DNA of 64,000 nt from Sphingobacterium sp. UBA5670 (GCF_002420705.1 NZ_DIIM01000021.1:103561-167560); one strand, 5' to 3'. Positions 34,375 to 43,408 are shown, counted from the stretch's first letter. Notes: a model not told the origin generated them from the letters alone. A program made the numbers and translations.

Positions 34375-34499
34375 AACAGAATCACTAAATTCTTGATGAT
34401 GAAAGGGCATCTGAAAAAATTAATGCTTTAATCGAAAACTTTGATGTGGGAACATAGCTAGCCTCAAATTAAGATAAAGTCAAATGCGGGAGTTTTCCG

Positions 34500-34533
34500 A
34501 TCAGGAAGTTGTTGCAAAATCCAACTTCCTGAT
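34500..34533. terminator. Possible terminator hairpin
   Basis: A perfect 12-bp stem (ATCAGGAAGTTG at 34500-34511 with 34522-34533) and a 10-base loop lie between the convergent HxlR and FAD oxidoreductase genes. There is no strong T run, so its use as a terminator is uncertain. Confidence 0.55.
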
Positions 34534-34580
34534 GCACTACACTCCGTTAAACACCTTTGGCCCAACATACAATAAAGCCA

Positions 34581-35489
34581 CTAAAAACGATCGTCTACAA
34601 GTTCTTTATTAACCATCGCTCCGGCCAAATTTCCTGTAGCAACCGAATTAGCAACAGAACGCATCATACTGGAATTATCTCCACAGGCAAAAACACCAGC
34701 AACTGTTGTTTTCTGAAAATTGTCTATTTTAATATGTCCCTGCTCTGTCAATTCACACCCTAAAGCCGCGGGAATTGCGGAATGTTGTCTAAACGGAATA
34801 GCGGCATAGATTGCATCAAATGCAAGCGCACGGCCATCTTTCAATTGCAGCTGCTGAACCCAGCCATTCTTATGCTGGATCTTATCAATTTCACCTTCAA
34901 TAAGGGCAATACCGTGTTGTTGAAGCTTAGCCCTTTGCTTATAGTCAAAATCAGCTTTACCAGATGTCAATAGCGTTAAGTCTGTCGAGAGATTGTTGAC
35001 TAATCCCGCTAAATGGAGGGCTCTTTCCCCGTTAGCCATAATCGCTGTTTTTCCCTTTCTAAATTCATAGCCATGACAGTAAGGACAATGTATAACTGAA
35101 ATACCCCAACAGGCTGAAAACCCCTGTATACTTGGCATAATATCTTCCACTCCAGTTGCAAAAATAAGTTTCTCTGCTTTAAAAATTTCCCCATTTTCAG
35201 TTGTTATCTCAAAACCGTCCGCTATTTTCTCACCGCTGACAGCCATGCCCTTCTGAAACTTGACACTTGGATAATTCAATACCTCCTCTTTCGCCTTTTT
35301 TGCAATAAACTGTGGCTTTTCCCCATCATGCGTAATAAAGTTATGTGAATATGGAGTCTGTCTATTACAGGGAAGCCCACTGTCAATAATTAGGACATTC
35401 CGCAATGAACGTCCCAATGCCATTGCCGCAGATAATCCTGCATAACTCCCCCCAATAATGATTACTTCATAGCTTCTATTGTCTTTCAT
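34581..35489 (-). CDS. Thioredoxin-reductase-like FAD oxidoreductase
   Basis: The 302-residue protein follows the low-molecular-weight TrxR/GliT layout. It has an FAD loop IIGGSYAGLSAA, a redox-type CPYC in HCPYCHGYE (about residue 135), a weakly conserved NADPH loop (AIMANGERALHLAG) and a C-terminal VFACGDNSSMMRSVANSVATG. The NADPH loop lacks the usual Gly pattern, so the electron donor may differ, as in GliT-like thiol oxidases. It follows the methyltransferase gene by 10 bases, so the two are one transcript. Confidence 0.8.
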   Translation of the reverse strand: MKDNRSYEVIIIGGSYAGLSAAMALGRSLRNVLIIDSGLPCNRQTPYSHNFITHDGEKPQFIAKKAKEEVLNYPSVKFQKGMAVSGEKIADGFEITTENGEIFKAEKLIFATGVEDIMPSIQGFSACWGISVIHCPYCHGYEFRKGKTAIMANGERALHLAGLVNNLSTDLTLLTSGKADFDYKQRAKLQQHGIALIEGEIDKIQHKNGWVQQLQLKDGRALAFDAIYAAIPFRQHSAIPAALGCELTEQGHIKIDNFQKTTVAGVFACGDNSSMMRSVANSVATGNLAGAMVNKELVDDRF

Positions 35490-35499
35490 ATATGCTTTT

Positions 35500-36108
35500 T
35501 TAGTTATTACTTCTCTTTTGACAAATGATTATATAAAATGGAAAATTCTCCTCGACTTCCCGGATCTCCAGCAGTCCATATTGATCAAATTCGGCGTGAA
35601 TAGAATCAAAATCATAAAAGAACATATTTATTCCACCAAACATGGCAAACTGCTCGGCACCTATCTTCTCGCCCTTTCCGTAAATACTCGCTTGTTTAGA
35701 AACACTTGTAAAAATCATGTAACCTCCTTCAGCGAGTTGATCAAAACAACGCCGGACTAATGCTGCACGTTCATCAGCATCCAATAAATGAATTAATGCG
35801 TAACAAAAAATTCCGCCATAGCAGCCGGTGTCGAAAGGCATATCGTTGACTGATCCATGATAGATAATTGTCTCTGTTCCGAAATATTTTCTAGCAAGTT
35901 CAATTGCAGTTTTTGAGATCTCAATCCCTGTGATTTTAAAACCATTGTCTAAAAAGATTCGACCATTTCGGCCATAGCCAAAGCCTGGAATCAAAATATC
36001 TCTTATATTCCTTTCCAAAAAGAAATCCTTTGCAAAAATAGCTGATTGGGCAGCTTCAGTACCCCACATTTCTTGCTTCTCAACAAAACTACGTTCCCAA
36101 AATTCCAT
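35500..36108 (-). CDS. Class I SAM-dependent methyltransferase
   Basis: The 202-residue protein has the SAM motifs DILIPGFGYGRNGRIF (motif I), KITGIEIS (acidic end of strand 2), GSVNDMPF and GIFCYALIHLL (motif IV). The early WERSFVEKQEMWGTEAAQSA is typical of small bacterial TPMT- or TehB-like enzymes. The substrate may be a thiol or metalloid. It is co-transcribed with the TrxR-like FAD enzyme 10 bases downstream. Confidence 0.83.
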   Translation of the reverse strand: MEFWERSFVEKQEMWGTEAAQSAIFAKDFFLERNIRDILIPGFGYGRNGRIFLDNGFKITGIEISKTAIELARKYFGTETIIYHGSVNDMPFDTGCYGGIFCYALIHLLDADERAALVRRCFDQLAEGGYMIFTSVSKQASIYGKGEKIGAEQFAMFGGINMFFYDFDSIHAEFDQYGLLEIREVEENFPFYIIICQKRSNN

Positions 36109-36235
36109 ACTATAGATTCTTATTTTTTCGAAACCTGATTGTACTGTAGAAATAACAAGCGATTCTGTTATTCAAAGTTTATATAGCGAAGATAATACTT
36201 TTACACTATTGCAACTATGTAGCAAAATCGATAAA

Positions 36236-36250
36236 TGCAATTAAATTGCA
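36236..36250. repeat. 15-bp palindrome TGCAATTAAATTGCA
   Basis: A perfect inverted repeat (TGCAAT, spacer TAA, ATTGCA) lies in the 259-base gap between the divergent methyltransferase and DUF1349 genes. It could be an operator for either gene. No regulator is adjacent. Confidence 0.55.
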
Positions 36251-36367
36251 AATAAATTACAATCGGATGAATTATTGAAATCATGGTTATTTATCAGTAT
36301 TGAAAACCAGTTAGGTTCTTGGATATCTTTGCTCGGAACAAAAGATGCTTACTCCAACAATAAGAAC

Positions 36368-37039
36368 ATGAAGAACATGAAAATCATAAAGACAATACTA
36401 ACAGCCTCACTTCTTCCCTGGCTAACCATGCAGGCCAGTGCCCAAAAATTAGATAAAATGACTTGGTTCAATGAACCTGCCGAATGGACTATCAAAGACA
36501 ATTCTTTAACGATGTCTGTGACAGCAAAAAGTGATTACTGGCGTATATCCCACTATGGTTTTACCGTAGATGACGCTCCCTTTTTCTATACGCTGAGGGG
36601 CGGAGAATTTGAAGTTAAGGCTAAGATTTCAGCTAAATATAAAAACCGGTTTGATCAGGCAGGTCTCATGTTGCGTATCGATCATGAAAATTATATAAAA
36701 GCAGGAATAGAATTTGTAGATGGAAAATACAATTTGAGTACTGTTGTTACACATAAAACGAGTGATTGGAGCATCATCCCCATCGAGAAAGAAATCCCAT
36801 TCATCTGGATCAAAGCAACACGTAGACTAGATGCAGTCGAATTCTTTTACTCATTTGATGACAAAGAATATATCATGATGAGAAATGCCTGGTTGGCGGA
36901 TAATCATCCGGTCATGGTTGGTCTAATGGCTGCTTCACCTGATGGCGACGGTTTCCAGGCTAAATTTGATTATTTTAATATCAAACATCTTGCGGATCAA
37001 CGGCGAACCAGATGGCTAAAAGAAAATAACTCGAACTAA
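36368..37039 (+). CDS. Secreted DUF1349 domain protein
   Basis: The starts at 36368 (MKNMKIIK) or 36377 (MKIIKTIL) fit; the frame upstream lacks a plausible start. A signal peptide ends at QASAQ, followed by a single DUF1349 beta-jelly-roll domain: MTWFNEPAEWTI, SDYWRISHYGF, AGLMLRIDHENYIKAGIE, and GLMAASPDGDGFQAKFDYFNI. The family is concanavalin-like, often taken as carbohydrate-related, with no confirmed activity. It stands alone, with a terminator just after it. Confidence 0.85.
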   Translation: MKNMKIIKTILTASLLPWLTMQASAQKLDKMTWFNEPAEWTIKDNSLTMSVTAKSDYWRISHYGFTVDDAPFFYTLRGGEFEVKAKISAKYKNRFDQAGLMLRIDHENYIKAGIEFVDGKYNLSTVVTHKTSDWSIIPIEKEIPFIWIKATRRLDAVEFFYSFDDKEYIMMRNAWLADNHPVMVGLMAASPDGDGFQAKFDYFNIKHLADQRRTRWLKENNSN

Positions 37040-37050
37040 AAAACGTTTCA

Positions 37051-37077
37051 GTCCGTCTAAGATTTTTTTAGACGGAC
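37051..37077. terminator. Bidirectional terminator hairpin
   Basis: A perfect 10-bp stem (GTCCGTCTAA at 37051-37060 with 37068-37077) with a T-rich loop lies between the convergent DUF1349 and LuxR-type genes. Confidence 0.85.
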
Positions 37078-37083
37078 ATATAT

Positions 37084-37869
37084 TTAAATCGCTTCATTTT
37101 CTTCCTGAAAAAGCCTATTAAAAACACTGACAGCCTCATGTGAATTCCGAACACGAAGCTTTTGCAAAATATTTTGACGATGACGATTGACTGTATTTAT
37201 ACTCAATCCCAATTTTACAGCAATACTTTTACTGATCATTCCGGCTTTGATACAGTTCAAAATCTCTTTCTCACGTCTACTAAGCGAGGTTTTGAGTCCT
37301 CCTTCATACAGCGGATATACGGTGCCCGATATCTGATTAAAAATGTAATTTCTAATATTGACTGAACGTTCGGTTTCGGGCATGATGGAATAGCAGCATA
37401 AGGCTAACTGTGGAAATTCTCTGCAGCCGGTATCTAGGTAAAAAATCTGATGTGACATAAGGATAGTCTGCCCGTCCTTTCCTTCTACCCGTAGGATACT
37501 GTTCGCTTGATAATGGAATCGGTCTTCAACATCCACATTTTTTACCAAATCGAGAAATTGAAGTTCCAATGCGTGCTTAACAACCAAATCATCGGGATAA
37601 ACTCGTTCAAGAAGAAAATCTTCCCAAATACTATTTATTTCCAATTTCTTCTCATTGGAAGGAACATGAAGCTTTTCCGCAATCGCTCCAAAATAGGTAT
37701 AACTCCAGTTGGCCGTTAGATCACTCAATACAGCTATTCCATTATGAATTTCTGCGAAGACCTTCGCATAGCTTTTATATTTTTTTAATACAGATAAATC
37801 TACGTTGCTATTTCGTAATACCCGTTCTGAAAAACTTTTACTCAAATTTTTCTTGAGATCCTTCTCCAT
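37084..37869 (-). CDS. LuxR-type regulator with N-terminal PAS-like domain
   Basis: The 261-residue protein ends with a GerE-type HTH: LSRREKEILNCIKAGMISKSIAVKL then SINTVNRHRQNILQKL. The first 190 residues look PAS-like (WSYTYFGAIAEKL; YQANSILRVEGKDGQTILMSHQIFYLD), so it may sense a ligand or redox state. It lies 30 bases downstream of the kinase-like/BamA gene on the same strand (the BamA-like gene is transcribed first), suggesting co-transcription and a functional link. Confidence 0.85.
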   Translation of the reverse strand: MEKDLKKNLSKSFSERVLRNSNVDLSVLKKYKSYAKVFAEIHNGIAVLSDLTANWSYTYFGAIAEKLHVPSNEKKLEINSIWEDFLLERVYPDDLVVKHALELQFLDLVKNVDVEDRFHYQANSILRVEGKDGQTILMSHQIFYLDTGCREFPQLALCCYSIMPETERSVNIRNYIFNQISGTVYPLYEGGLKTSLSRREKEILNCIKAGMISKSIAVKLGLSINTVNRHRQNILQKLRVRNSHEAVSVFNRLFQEENEAI

Positions 37870-37899
37870 AATGATTCATTTCTAAAAATCACTAAACAT

Positions 37900-40455
37900 C
37901 TAAAAAGAAAGTCCTACCCGAAGATAGGGCAATGTTGCTTCTTTACTGAAACCTATTACTCCCTGAATGGTCAAAAGATCTCCAGGCATAAAATAAATCC
38001 CACCACCATATCCCATATGCCAATCATTGGAGTTTTCACGGCTCATCCATACACGCCCAACATCGTAAAAACCAATTGCCCCCACTGTACCGGGAACTAA
38101 ATAAGATGAATAGCTAAATAATTTCAAACGCATATCAAAATTATTATAAAGTGCCGTTTTTCCAGTAAATCGCCTTGAGTTATATCCTCTTAAACTCATC
38201 TCACCACCAATTTGAGCATGTTGATAGAAATATGGATCTCCCCATACCGCATCCAATCCTACACGATTCGCAAAAGTGATATAATTGTCCGCAATTGTTT
38301 TGTAAAAACTCATCGCATGCTGTAGTTTTGTATAATTCCGCCCCTCGCCGCCAACTTCAGCATTCCAGCCCAATCTTGTGTGAAAATGAACTCCTGATTT
38401 GGGATTCGTGATATTATCACGCGTATCGTAATCTATTCCGGCAGCAAGCCCAGTAAAAAAATTACTACCATAGATAGGCTCCGCAGGATATTTTTCATGG
38501 AACTCTTCAAAATATCGTCCAATATTATTTAACTCTTTACTATTATAATACTCGGACGAAGAACCATAGAAAAGTTTTAATTTAGGATCCAAATACTTCT
38601 CCAAAAAAATATCGCCGGAGACAAGGTCAAATCGATTACGATAATAAGAGATACTTTTTGAATCCGACTTATCGAAAACAGTGCTGTTTCCATATCCGAA
38701 AAAGTTGCTCAGATTTTTGGGACCGAGGGAAGAAAAATGAATATAAAGATCATGCCCTGCAATAAGTTCCTTATAGTTTCCTTTATAATCAAACATAAAT
38801 GACTCACGACCTGTTAGATAACTTGCCATAATCTGGTGTCGATAAGCATAAGGTTTTTTCCGGAAACCTTGATTTTCGATGAGGTAACCCAGTCCAAAAA
38901 TAAGTCCACGATCGACGCCATAGTCCAGATTAAAAACAACTCCTTTACGGTCATACACGAAATTATCGTATTCGAATTTATGGATTGCAGTATCGCTGCT
39001 CAGTTTTAAATGAATATTATCAGCAATTTGCATACTACTTGTTGATTGATCTTTGGAATCATAGATATAGACTTTGCTTCCGTTCGTAAACTTTTCAGTT
39101 GTACGATACAGATCCTCACCGTCTCCGCCAATGATACGAATCTTAATGGGCGACTTACCTGAACCATGGAACTTATACTCATCTCGGCCAGAGAGTCCAT
39201 AGATCCTGACCTCTTTGGTCTGGCTTGGCAAAAAGGTACGTTCAAGCAATTTCCGTCCTTGAGTTCCATCCTTCTTTTTGTTGTGTATAGTGACAGATAC
39301 TGATCCTTCCTTATTGTAATCGATGTCCACAAATTCAGATTTTGCAGATAGAGGCAACTCGACAAGTCGCGCAAGAAAACGATAATATGTCAGTCCGGTT
39401 TCCATAAGCTCATCTCTTCTCGATCGAATATTTGTTTCCAGCTCTTTAGCACTCATTTTCACGATGGTATCTGGCATCGTTAACATCGCCTGATGAATCA
39501 GGGAATCGGTGAGTGTCTTCTGAACAAATTTTATTTCATCAATCCATTCGTCCTCGGTAAGATGAGTAAGAAAAAAATGGTCAAAATTGCTGGCATTAAA
39601 ATTCCAGTGCGGCACATTACGTATATGCGGACTAAAGGGCTGTAAATGGGCCTTTAACCACTGGTAAGAAAGTAATGTCGGAAATATACCAGATGTTTTA
39701 TAATAGACCTTATCCCTGTCCCGGGGCACGGGCGTATAAATCTTTTTGCCCTTTTCTTTTTCAGGATCCCAACGCCAGTTATCCTGGTGGCGGTCCCAGT
39801 CCCCTAAGGTAAAATCAAGCATCCGTGCGCGCAGTGTCAATTTCTGGTCAATCTGGGTATCATTATCTTCCAGCACCTTGCGTATCACCTTTGCACTGTT
39901 ATCTGTTTTTTGATCTTCGAAAGGCGTACGGGCTTCAAACATATAAGCTCTATTTTTGAAGACCTCTCGATATTCACCGAATCTGGCATCGTCCCCGACA
40001 AAAACTAATTCTGGGGATGCAGAAGGAATACCCAGAGCCTTGTTAAAAGGCGGAACGGTCAATGCCCCAAATGGATGATGTATTGAAATCTGATCTTGTA
40101 CAATATCTTTCGCAAAGGTCTTTCGGAGACTTTCCGGAAGACTGCGCTCCGGATATTTTTGAATAGACCGCAGCACCCATTCCCTACCTGAAGAATCTAC
40201 CAATCGAAGTGACTGTGTTTGCATTCCCCCACCTAGCTTGACGATCTGAAGTCCGCCACGTTCAGTCGCGAGGTCCATTACACGCATTTTAACCGGGGTA
40301 TTATATAACTTACGGTAACTATCTCCAAGCCAAAACCGATGCGCCAGGCTCACCCGATCGTATTCAGGTGCGATAAGCGTGGTAATACTATCGAGACGCT
40401 GTGCATGTGAATTAACAACAAAGCAACAGGCGATTAAAGTAAAGATTCTTCTCAT
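37900..40455 (-). CDS. Outer-membrane protein: kinase-like signature fused to a BamA-like barrel
   Basis: The start MRRIFTLIACCFVV at 40455 gives 851 residues with a signal peptide ending NSHAQ; a start 16 codons earlier is unlikely. Residues about 75-260 hold ATP-kinase-like elements: EWVLRSIQKYPERSL, then LDFTLGDWDRHQDNW (218-227 core) and PVPRDRDKVYY (Asp246/248). These resemble the catalytic loop and metal Asp of CotH, HipA and Fam20-type kinases. The last 300 residues are an Omp85-like barrel with LRGYNSRRF (BamA LRGY) and a terminal Phe (RVGLSF). The barrel is well supported; kinase activity is inference. Confidence 0.75.
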   Translation of the reverse strand: MRRIFTLIACCFVVNSHAQRLDSITTLIAPEYDRVSLAHRFWLGDSYRKLYNTPVKMRVMDLATERGGLQIVKLGGGMQTQSLRLVDSSGREWVLRSIQKYPERSLPESLRKTFAKDIVQDQISIHHPFGALTVPPFNKALGIPSASPELVFVGDDARFGEYREVFKNRAYMFEARTPFEDQKTDNSAKVIRKVLEDNDTQIDQKLTLRARMLDFTLGDWDRHQDNWRWDPEKEKGKKIYTPVPRDRDKVYYKTSGIFPTLLSYQWLKAHLQPFSPHIRNVPHWNFNASNFDHFFLTHLTEDEWIDEIKFVQKTLTDSLIHQAMLTMPDTIVKMSAKELETNIRSRRDELMETGLTYYRFLARLVELPLSAKSEFVDIDYNKEGSVSVTIHNKKKDGTQGRKLLERTFLPSQTKEVRIYGLSGRDEYKFHGSGKSPIKIRIIGGDGEDLYRTTEKFTNGSKVYIYDSKDQSTSSMQIADNIHLKLSSDTAIHKFEYDNFVYDRKGVVFNLDYGVDRGLIFGLGYLIENQGFRKKPYAYRHQIMASYLTGRESFMFDYKGNYKELIAGHDLYIHFSSLGPKNLSNFFGYGNSTVFDKSDSKSISYYRNRFDLVSGDIFLEKYLDPKLKLFYGSSSEYYNSKELNNIGRYFEEFHEKYPAEPIYGSNFFTGLAAGIDYDTRDNITNPKSGVHFHTRLGWNAEVGGEGRNYTKLQHAMSFYKTIADNYITFANRVGLDAVWGDPYFYQHAQIGGEMSLRGYNSRRFTGKTALYNNFDMRLKLFSYSSYLVPGTVGAIGFYDVGRVWMSRENSNDWHMGYGGGIYFMPGDLLTIQGVIGFSKEATLPYLRVGLSF

Positions 40456-40608
40456 TCTATTTAAGTCGGTCATCCAGAACAGCGACAGTAGATACTCACG
40501 CAACTGTTAATGCTCCTTCTATTCGTACAATAGTCAACACTCCTCAAATCATCGCATACTATTAAGCAACGATAAGATCGATTGTTGATCAAGGCTAAAG
40601 TTCCCCTT

Positions 40609-41032
40609 TTAAAGCAAGGAATCAAAGACTTTCTGTTCCTTTTTTAGTTTAAAGCCTAGACTTTCGTAAAATTTGTGGCTCTCGGTTCGAATAACATTGC
40701 ACCGAACACGCAAGCGCCCCCCCTTTTGACCTTGCCCAATCTGTGGCTTCCTTCACTAATAATCGACCTAGCCCCTGACCACGGTATTGATCGTCGACAA
40801 CCAGGCCCATGATTTCCACATAGCCACCGGTCTCCAAACTGATGACCCGATGTAGCTGAATCCAGCCAATAACCTTTTCATCAGTGGTTCCAACGAATAC
40901 ACCATAGTCTTGTTGAGACAATACACCAGTCAAAATAGTCTTTGCCTTTTCAGCATCTCCAGAATACCCGAGCTGTTCGGTCAAACCTGCGATTTCCGAA
41001 CAATCCGACAAGACTGCCTTTCTTATGTCCAT
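40609..41032 (-). pseudogene. GNAT acetyltransferase interrupted by a G7 tract frameshift
   Basis: The frame from ATG 41032 shows a normal GNAT acetyl-CoA loop (DDQYRGQGLGRLLVKEA). At the run of seven C on the plus strand (40717-40723, G7 on the coding strand) it shifts and stops at 40649. Removing one G restores LRVRCNVIRTESHKFYESLG followed by FKLKKEQKVFDSLL and TAA at 40609-40611, the canonical GNAT C-terminus. So the intact gene would use six G. It could be a disabled copy, a phase-variable gene or a sequencing error in a homopolymer. Confidence 0.8.
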
Positions 41033-41059
41033 GACATAAATATTTTAATAATCAACCAT

Positions 41060-41509
41060 TTAATATTGATCCAATAATCGTCGATGATAGTTTATTTGCC
41101 CCAAATGATAAGTCAAATGTGTGGTCAAATGGACAAGAAAATAGGCTGTTGTCGTTTTCTCTTCGAACACCAAAATTGGATAAATTTCTTCCAGTTGATC
41201 TTCTGACAAAAGGTCTAATGCCTTGGTTACGACTGCAATCGTATCATCGATTTTATCCAATAATATGGAGCGAGGGATATCCTTCAAAGAAAACTCTGCC
41301 GCTCGATCCCTGATATACCCCGTTTTCCCTATTTCAGCACCGATATAAGTCTGTAGATTTCCAATCAAGTGCAAACACAGGTTTCCGGCCGAATTTGAAA
41401 TACAATTTTCAATAATCCACATATTCTCTTCCTGTCTGTACAAAGAGATTTCATCTCGAAGCTTTTTTAAATCCCGGTGGAAAAGACTTTTTAAAGTTTG
41501 TATAAGCAT
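41060..41509 (-). CDS. DUF1572/DinB-like family protein
   Basis: The 149-residue four-helix protein has the DUF1572 pattern: LCLHLIGNLQTYIG (first His, about residue 48), then HLTTHLTYHLGQINYHRR near the C-terminus, the His set that can bind a metal in DinB-fold proteins. The family is linked to thiol-dependent transfer or detoxification by structure, but its activity is unknown. It lies 27 bases before the broken GNAT gene on the same strand. Confidence 0.82.
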   Translation of the reverse strand: MLIQTLKSLFHRDLKKLRDEISLYRQEENMWIIENCISNSAGNLCLHLIGNLQTYIGAEIGKTGYIRDRAAEFSLKDIPRSILLDKIDDTIAVVTKALDLLSEDQLEEIYPILVFEEKTTTAYFLVHLTTHLTYHLGQINYHRRLLDQY

Positions 41510-41689
41510 GCGTTAAATGTAATCATAATTTCTACTTACCGACAACAAACTACCTTAAATGAAACAATCACTTACAATTACAAGTCATAGTATATCGAAA
41601 ATATCCGCTTTAAACTTCCAACAGCCTGGGATAATATGTAACTTCAATCAGATATAATCAAAATTTTATGCCATACAATCAAAATAACA

Positions 41690-41965
41690 ATGAAGATATT
41701 TCAGAAATTCCCAAGGAAAACCTGGCTAATTTTTAGCATTATAGCGCTATCCATCACCCTATTTTCCATCAAATGCGGCAGTGCTTCTGACGGGAATGAT
41801 CGTATAGGCTTCCCATTCCCCTTTTATGAATACTTTGGCGGAAAGCGCTCGATCCCCATGGAAAATCGACGTTCATTTCAAGCTATTTACCTTCTTTTCA
41901 ATCTGCTTATCTATTTTGGTCTAGCATATTTTTTTAGCATTTTGATAAAGAAAAACAAAAAATAA
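41690..41965 (+). CDS. Small membrane protein with two TM helices
   Basis: The 91-residue protein has an N-terminal helix (TWLIFSIIALSITLFSI) and a C-terminal helix (IYLLFNLLIYFGLAYFFSILI) with a 25-residue loop (GSASDGNDRIGFPFPFYEYFGGKRS) between. It ends KKNKK. I recognise no family. It lies 69 bases upstream of the orphan GHKL ATPase on the same strand, so it may be its membrane partner, which is inference from proximity. Confidence 0.6.
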   Translation: MKIFQKFPRKTWLIFSIIALSITLFSIKCGSASDGNDRIGFPFPFYEYFGGKRSIPMENRRSFQAIYLLFNLLIYFGLAYFFSILIKKNKK

Positions 41966-42034
41966 CGTATTTTAATATTGAATAAAATTTTCCCAATTTC
42001 ACTACAAACAAATTTCAAATCAAAAAACTGGACA

Positions 42035-43348
42035 ATGAAGAAAAGTGCTAAGATAACCAATCAAAGTATAGAATCGGCAGGGCTACCCAAAGACCCTAAA
42101 CATGTTATCGCTGAATATATATGGAATGGATTTGATGCAAAAGCAACCGAAATTGATCTCTTCATCGACAGCAATGAATTGGGATATATTAATCAGATAA
42201 GCATAAATGATAATGGAGAAGGAATAAACTTGGATACACTCTCCTACTCATTTGGAAATTTTTTGGATTCGATAAAAAAGAACAGCCTAAAACGTAGTTC
42301 CTATACCAGAGGAAAAAAAGGAAAAGGACGCTTTTCTTTCTCTCTTTTTGCTACACGTGCTAGTTGGGATACCACTTTTAAAGAAGGTGAAAACTTGAAG
42401 ACCTACCGCATTCAAATCGATAGGGAAAGTAAAGAACAGTATGATATGAGCGAAAGCAGACTGTCCGAAAGTAAAAATACCGGAACACAAGTTAGCCTTG
42501 AAGGCGTTTTTGGACTAAATGCTATTTTTTTCGAAAGTGATGAATTTACAAATTTCTTAGCACAGGAATTTGGCTGGTTTCTGTATCTAAATAAAGTGCT
42601 AAACTACAGCATACGTATTAATGGCAAACAATTGACTTATGATCACTTAATTCAAGAAACCGACCGTCTTTCCTGGACGACCTATGCCCCAGACGGAAAC
42701 TCTTCTTATAATTTTACGATCAATTACATTCGCTGGAACCAGCAAATCGGTGATCGATATTACTATTATTTCCTGAATAGCGAAAAGAAAGAAATTGCAA
42801 AAGTACTCAGCAGCTTTAATAACAATGCGATCAATTTCCACCACTCTGTATATATAGATTCCAGTTTCTTTGACCATTTCGAACAGGAAGATATCGCCGT
42901 CTCCACAGATGATAATCTTTTTTCAGGAAAAACCAAACAAGTTGTCTACCGTAATCTGCTCGCTGAATTACGCGATTTCCTGGATAGGAAACAGAAAAAA
43001 TATGTATTAGAACATGCAGTTGCCGTCAAACTTGTGGATCTGGAAAAAAAAGGGCTTCTACCCATCTATACACAATCTGAAAAGGATGAAAAAAGAAAAC
43101 GTACCCTCTTGGCGCTGATTCAAGAAATATATATTGTAGATCCACGCATTTTCTTTGGCATAAAAACAGATCTCATTCAAACCTATTTAGGTTTTATTGA
43201 TCTTTTATTGCAATCGGAAAAAAGCAAAGACATTCTTCCGATTATCGAGCAGGCCCTTCCGTTAACCGATAAAGAAAAGAATCGTATAAAGCAGGTTTTA
43301 GCGCATGCTAGCATTGATGAAAATAACATCTCTGATCAAGAAAAATAG
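42035..43348 (+). CDS. Orphan GHKL (Hsp90-like) ATPase
   Basis: The ATG at 42035 gives MKKSAKITNQSIESAG and 437 residues; an upstream TTG adds 19. The GHKL ATP site is clear: N-box E-x-x-x-N-x-x-D-A (Glu27, Asn31, Asp34 in AEYIWNGFDAKA), G1 INDNGEGI (Asp59), and G2 RGKKGKGRFSF (93-102). The rest (about 150-437) has no kinase or topoisomerase domain that I recognise. Such proteins resemble the MORC or Hsp90-type ATPases seen in some defence or DNA-repair loci. No partner domain is visible. Confidence 0.8.
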   Translation: MKKSAKITNQSIESAGLPKDPKHVIAEYIWNGFDAKATEIDLFIDSNELGYINQISINDNGEGINLDTLSYSFGNFLDSIKKNSLKRSSYTRGKKGKGRFSFSLFATRASWDTTFKEGENLKTYRIQIDRESKEQYDMSESRLSESKNTGTQVSLEGVFGLNAIFFESDEFTNFLAQEFGWFLYLNKVLNYSIRINGKQLTYDHLIQETDRLSWTTYAPDGNSSYNFTINYIRWNQQIGDRYYYYFLNSEKKEIAKVLSSFNNNAINFHHSVYIDSSFFDHFEQEDIAVSTDDNLFSGKTKQVVYRNLLAELRDFLDRKQKKYVLEHAVAVKLVDLEKKGLLPIYTQSEKDEKRKRTLLALIQEIYIVDPRIFFGIKTDLIQTYLGFIDLLLQSEKSKDILPIIEQALPLTDKEKNRIKQVLAHASIDENNISDQEK

Positions 43349-43408
43349 CGTGTTTTTATTTAATGACTTTTAGATGTCAATAAATAAAATAAAAAGTTAG
43401 ACTTTTGC

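Noticed and set aside
34389..34457. Short plus-strand stretch reading ILDDERASEKINALIENFDV before a TAG
   Set aside because: It looks protein-like but is only 22 codons without a start. It could be a gene remnant, which cannot be supported from sequence alone.
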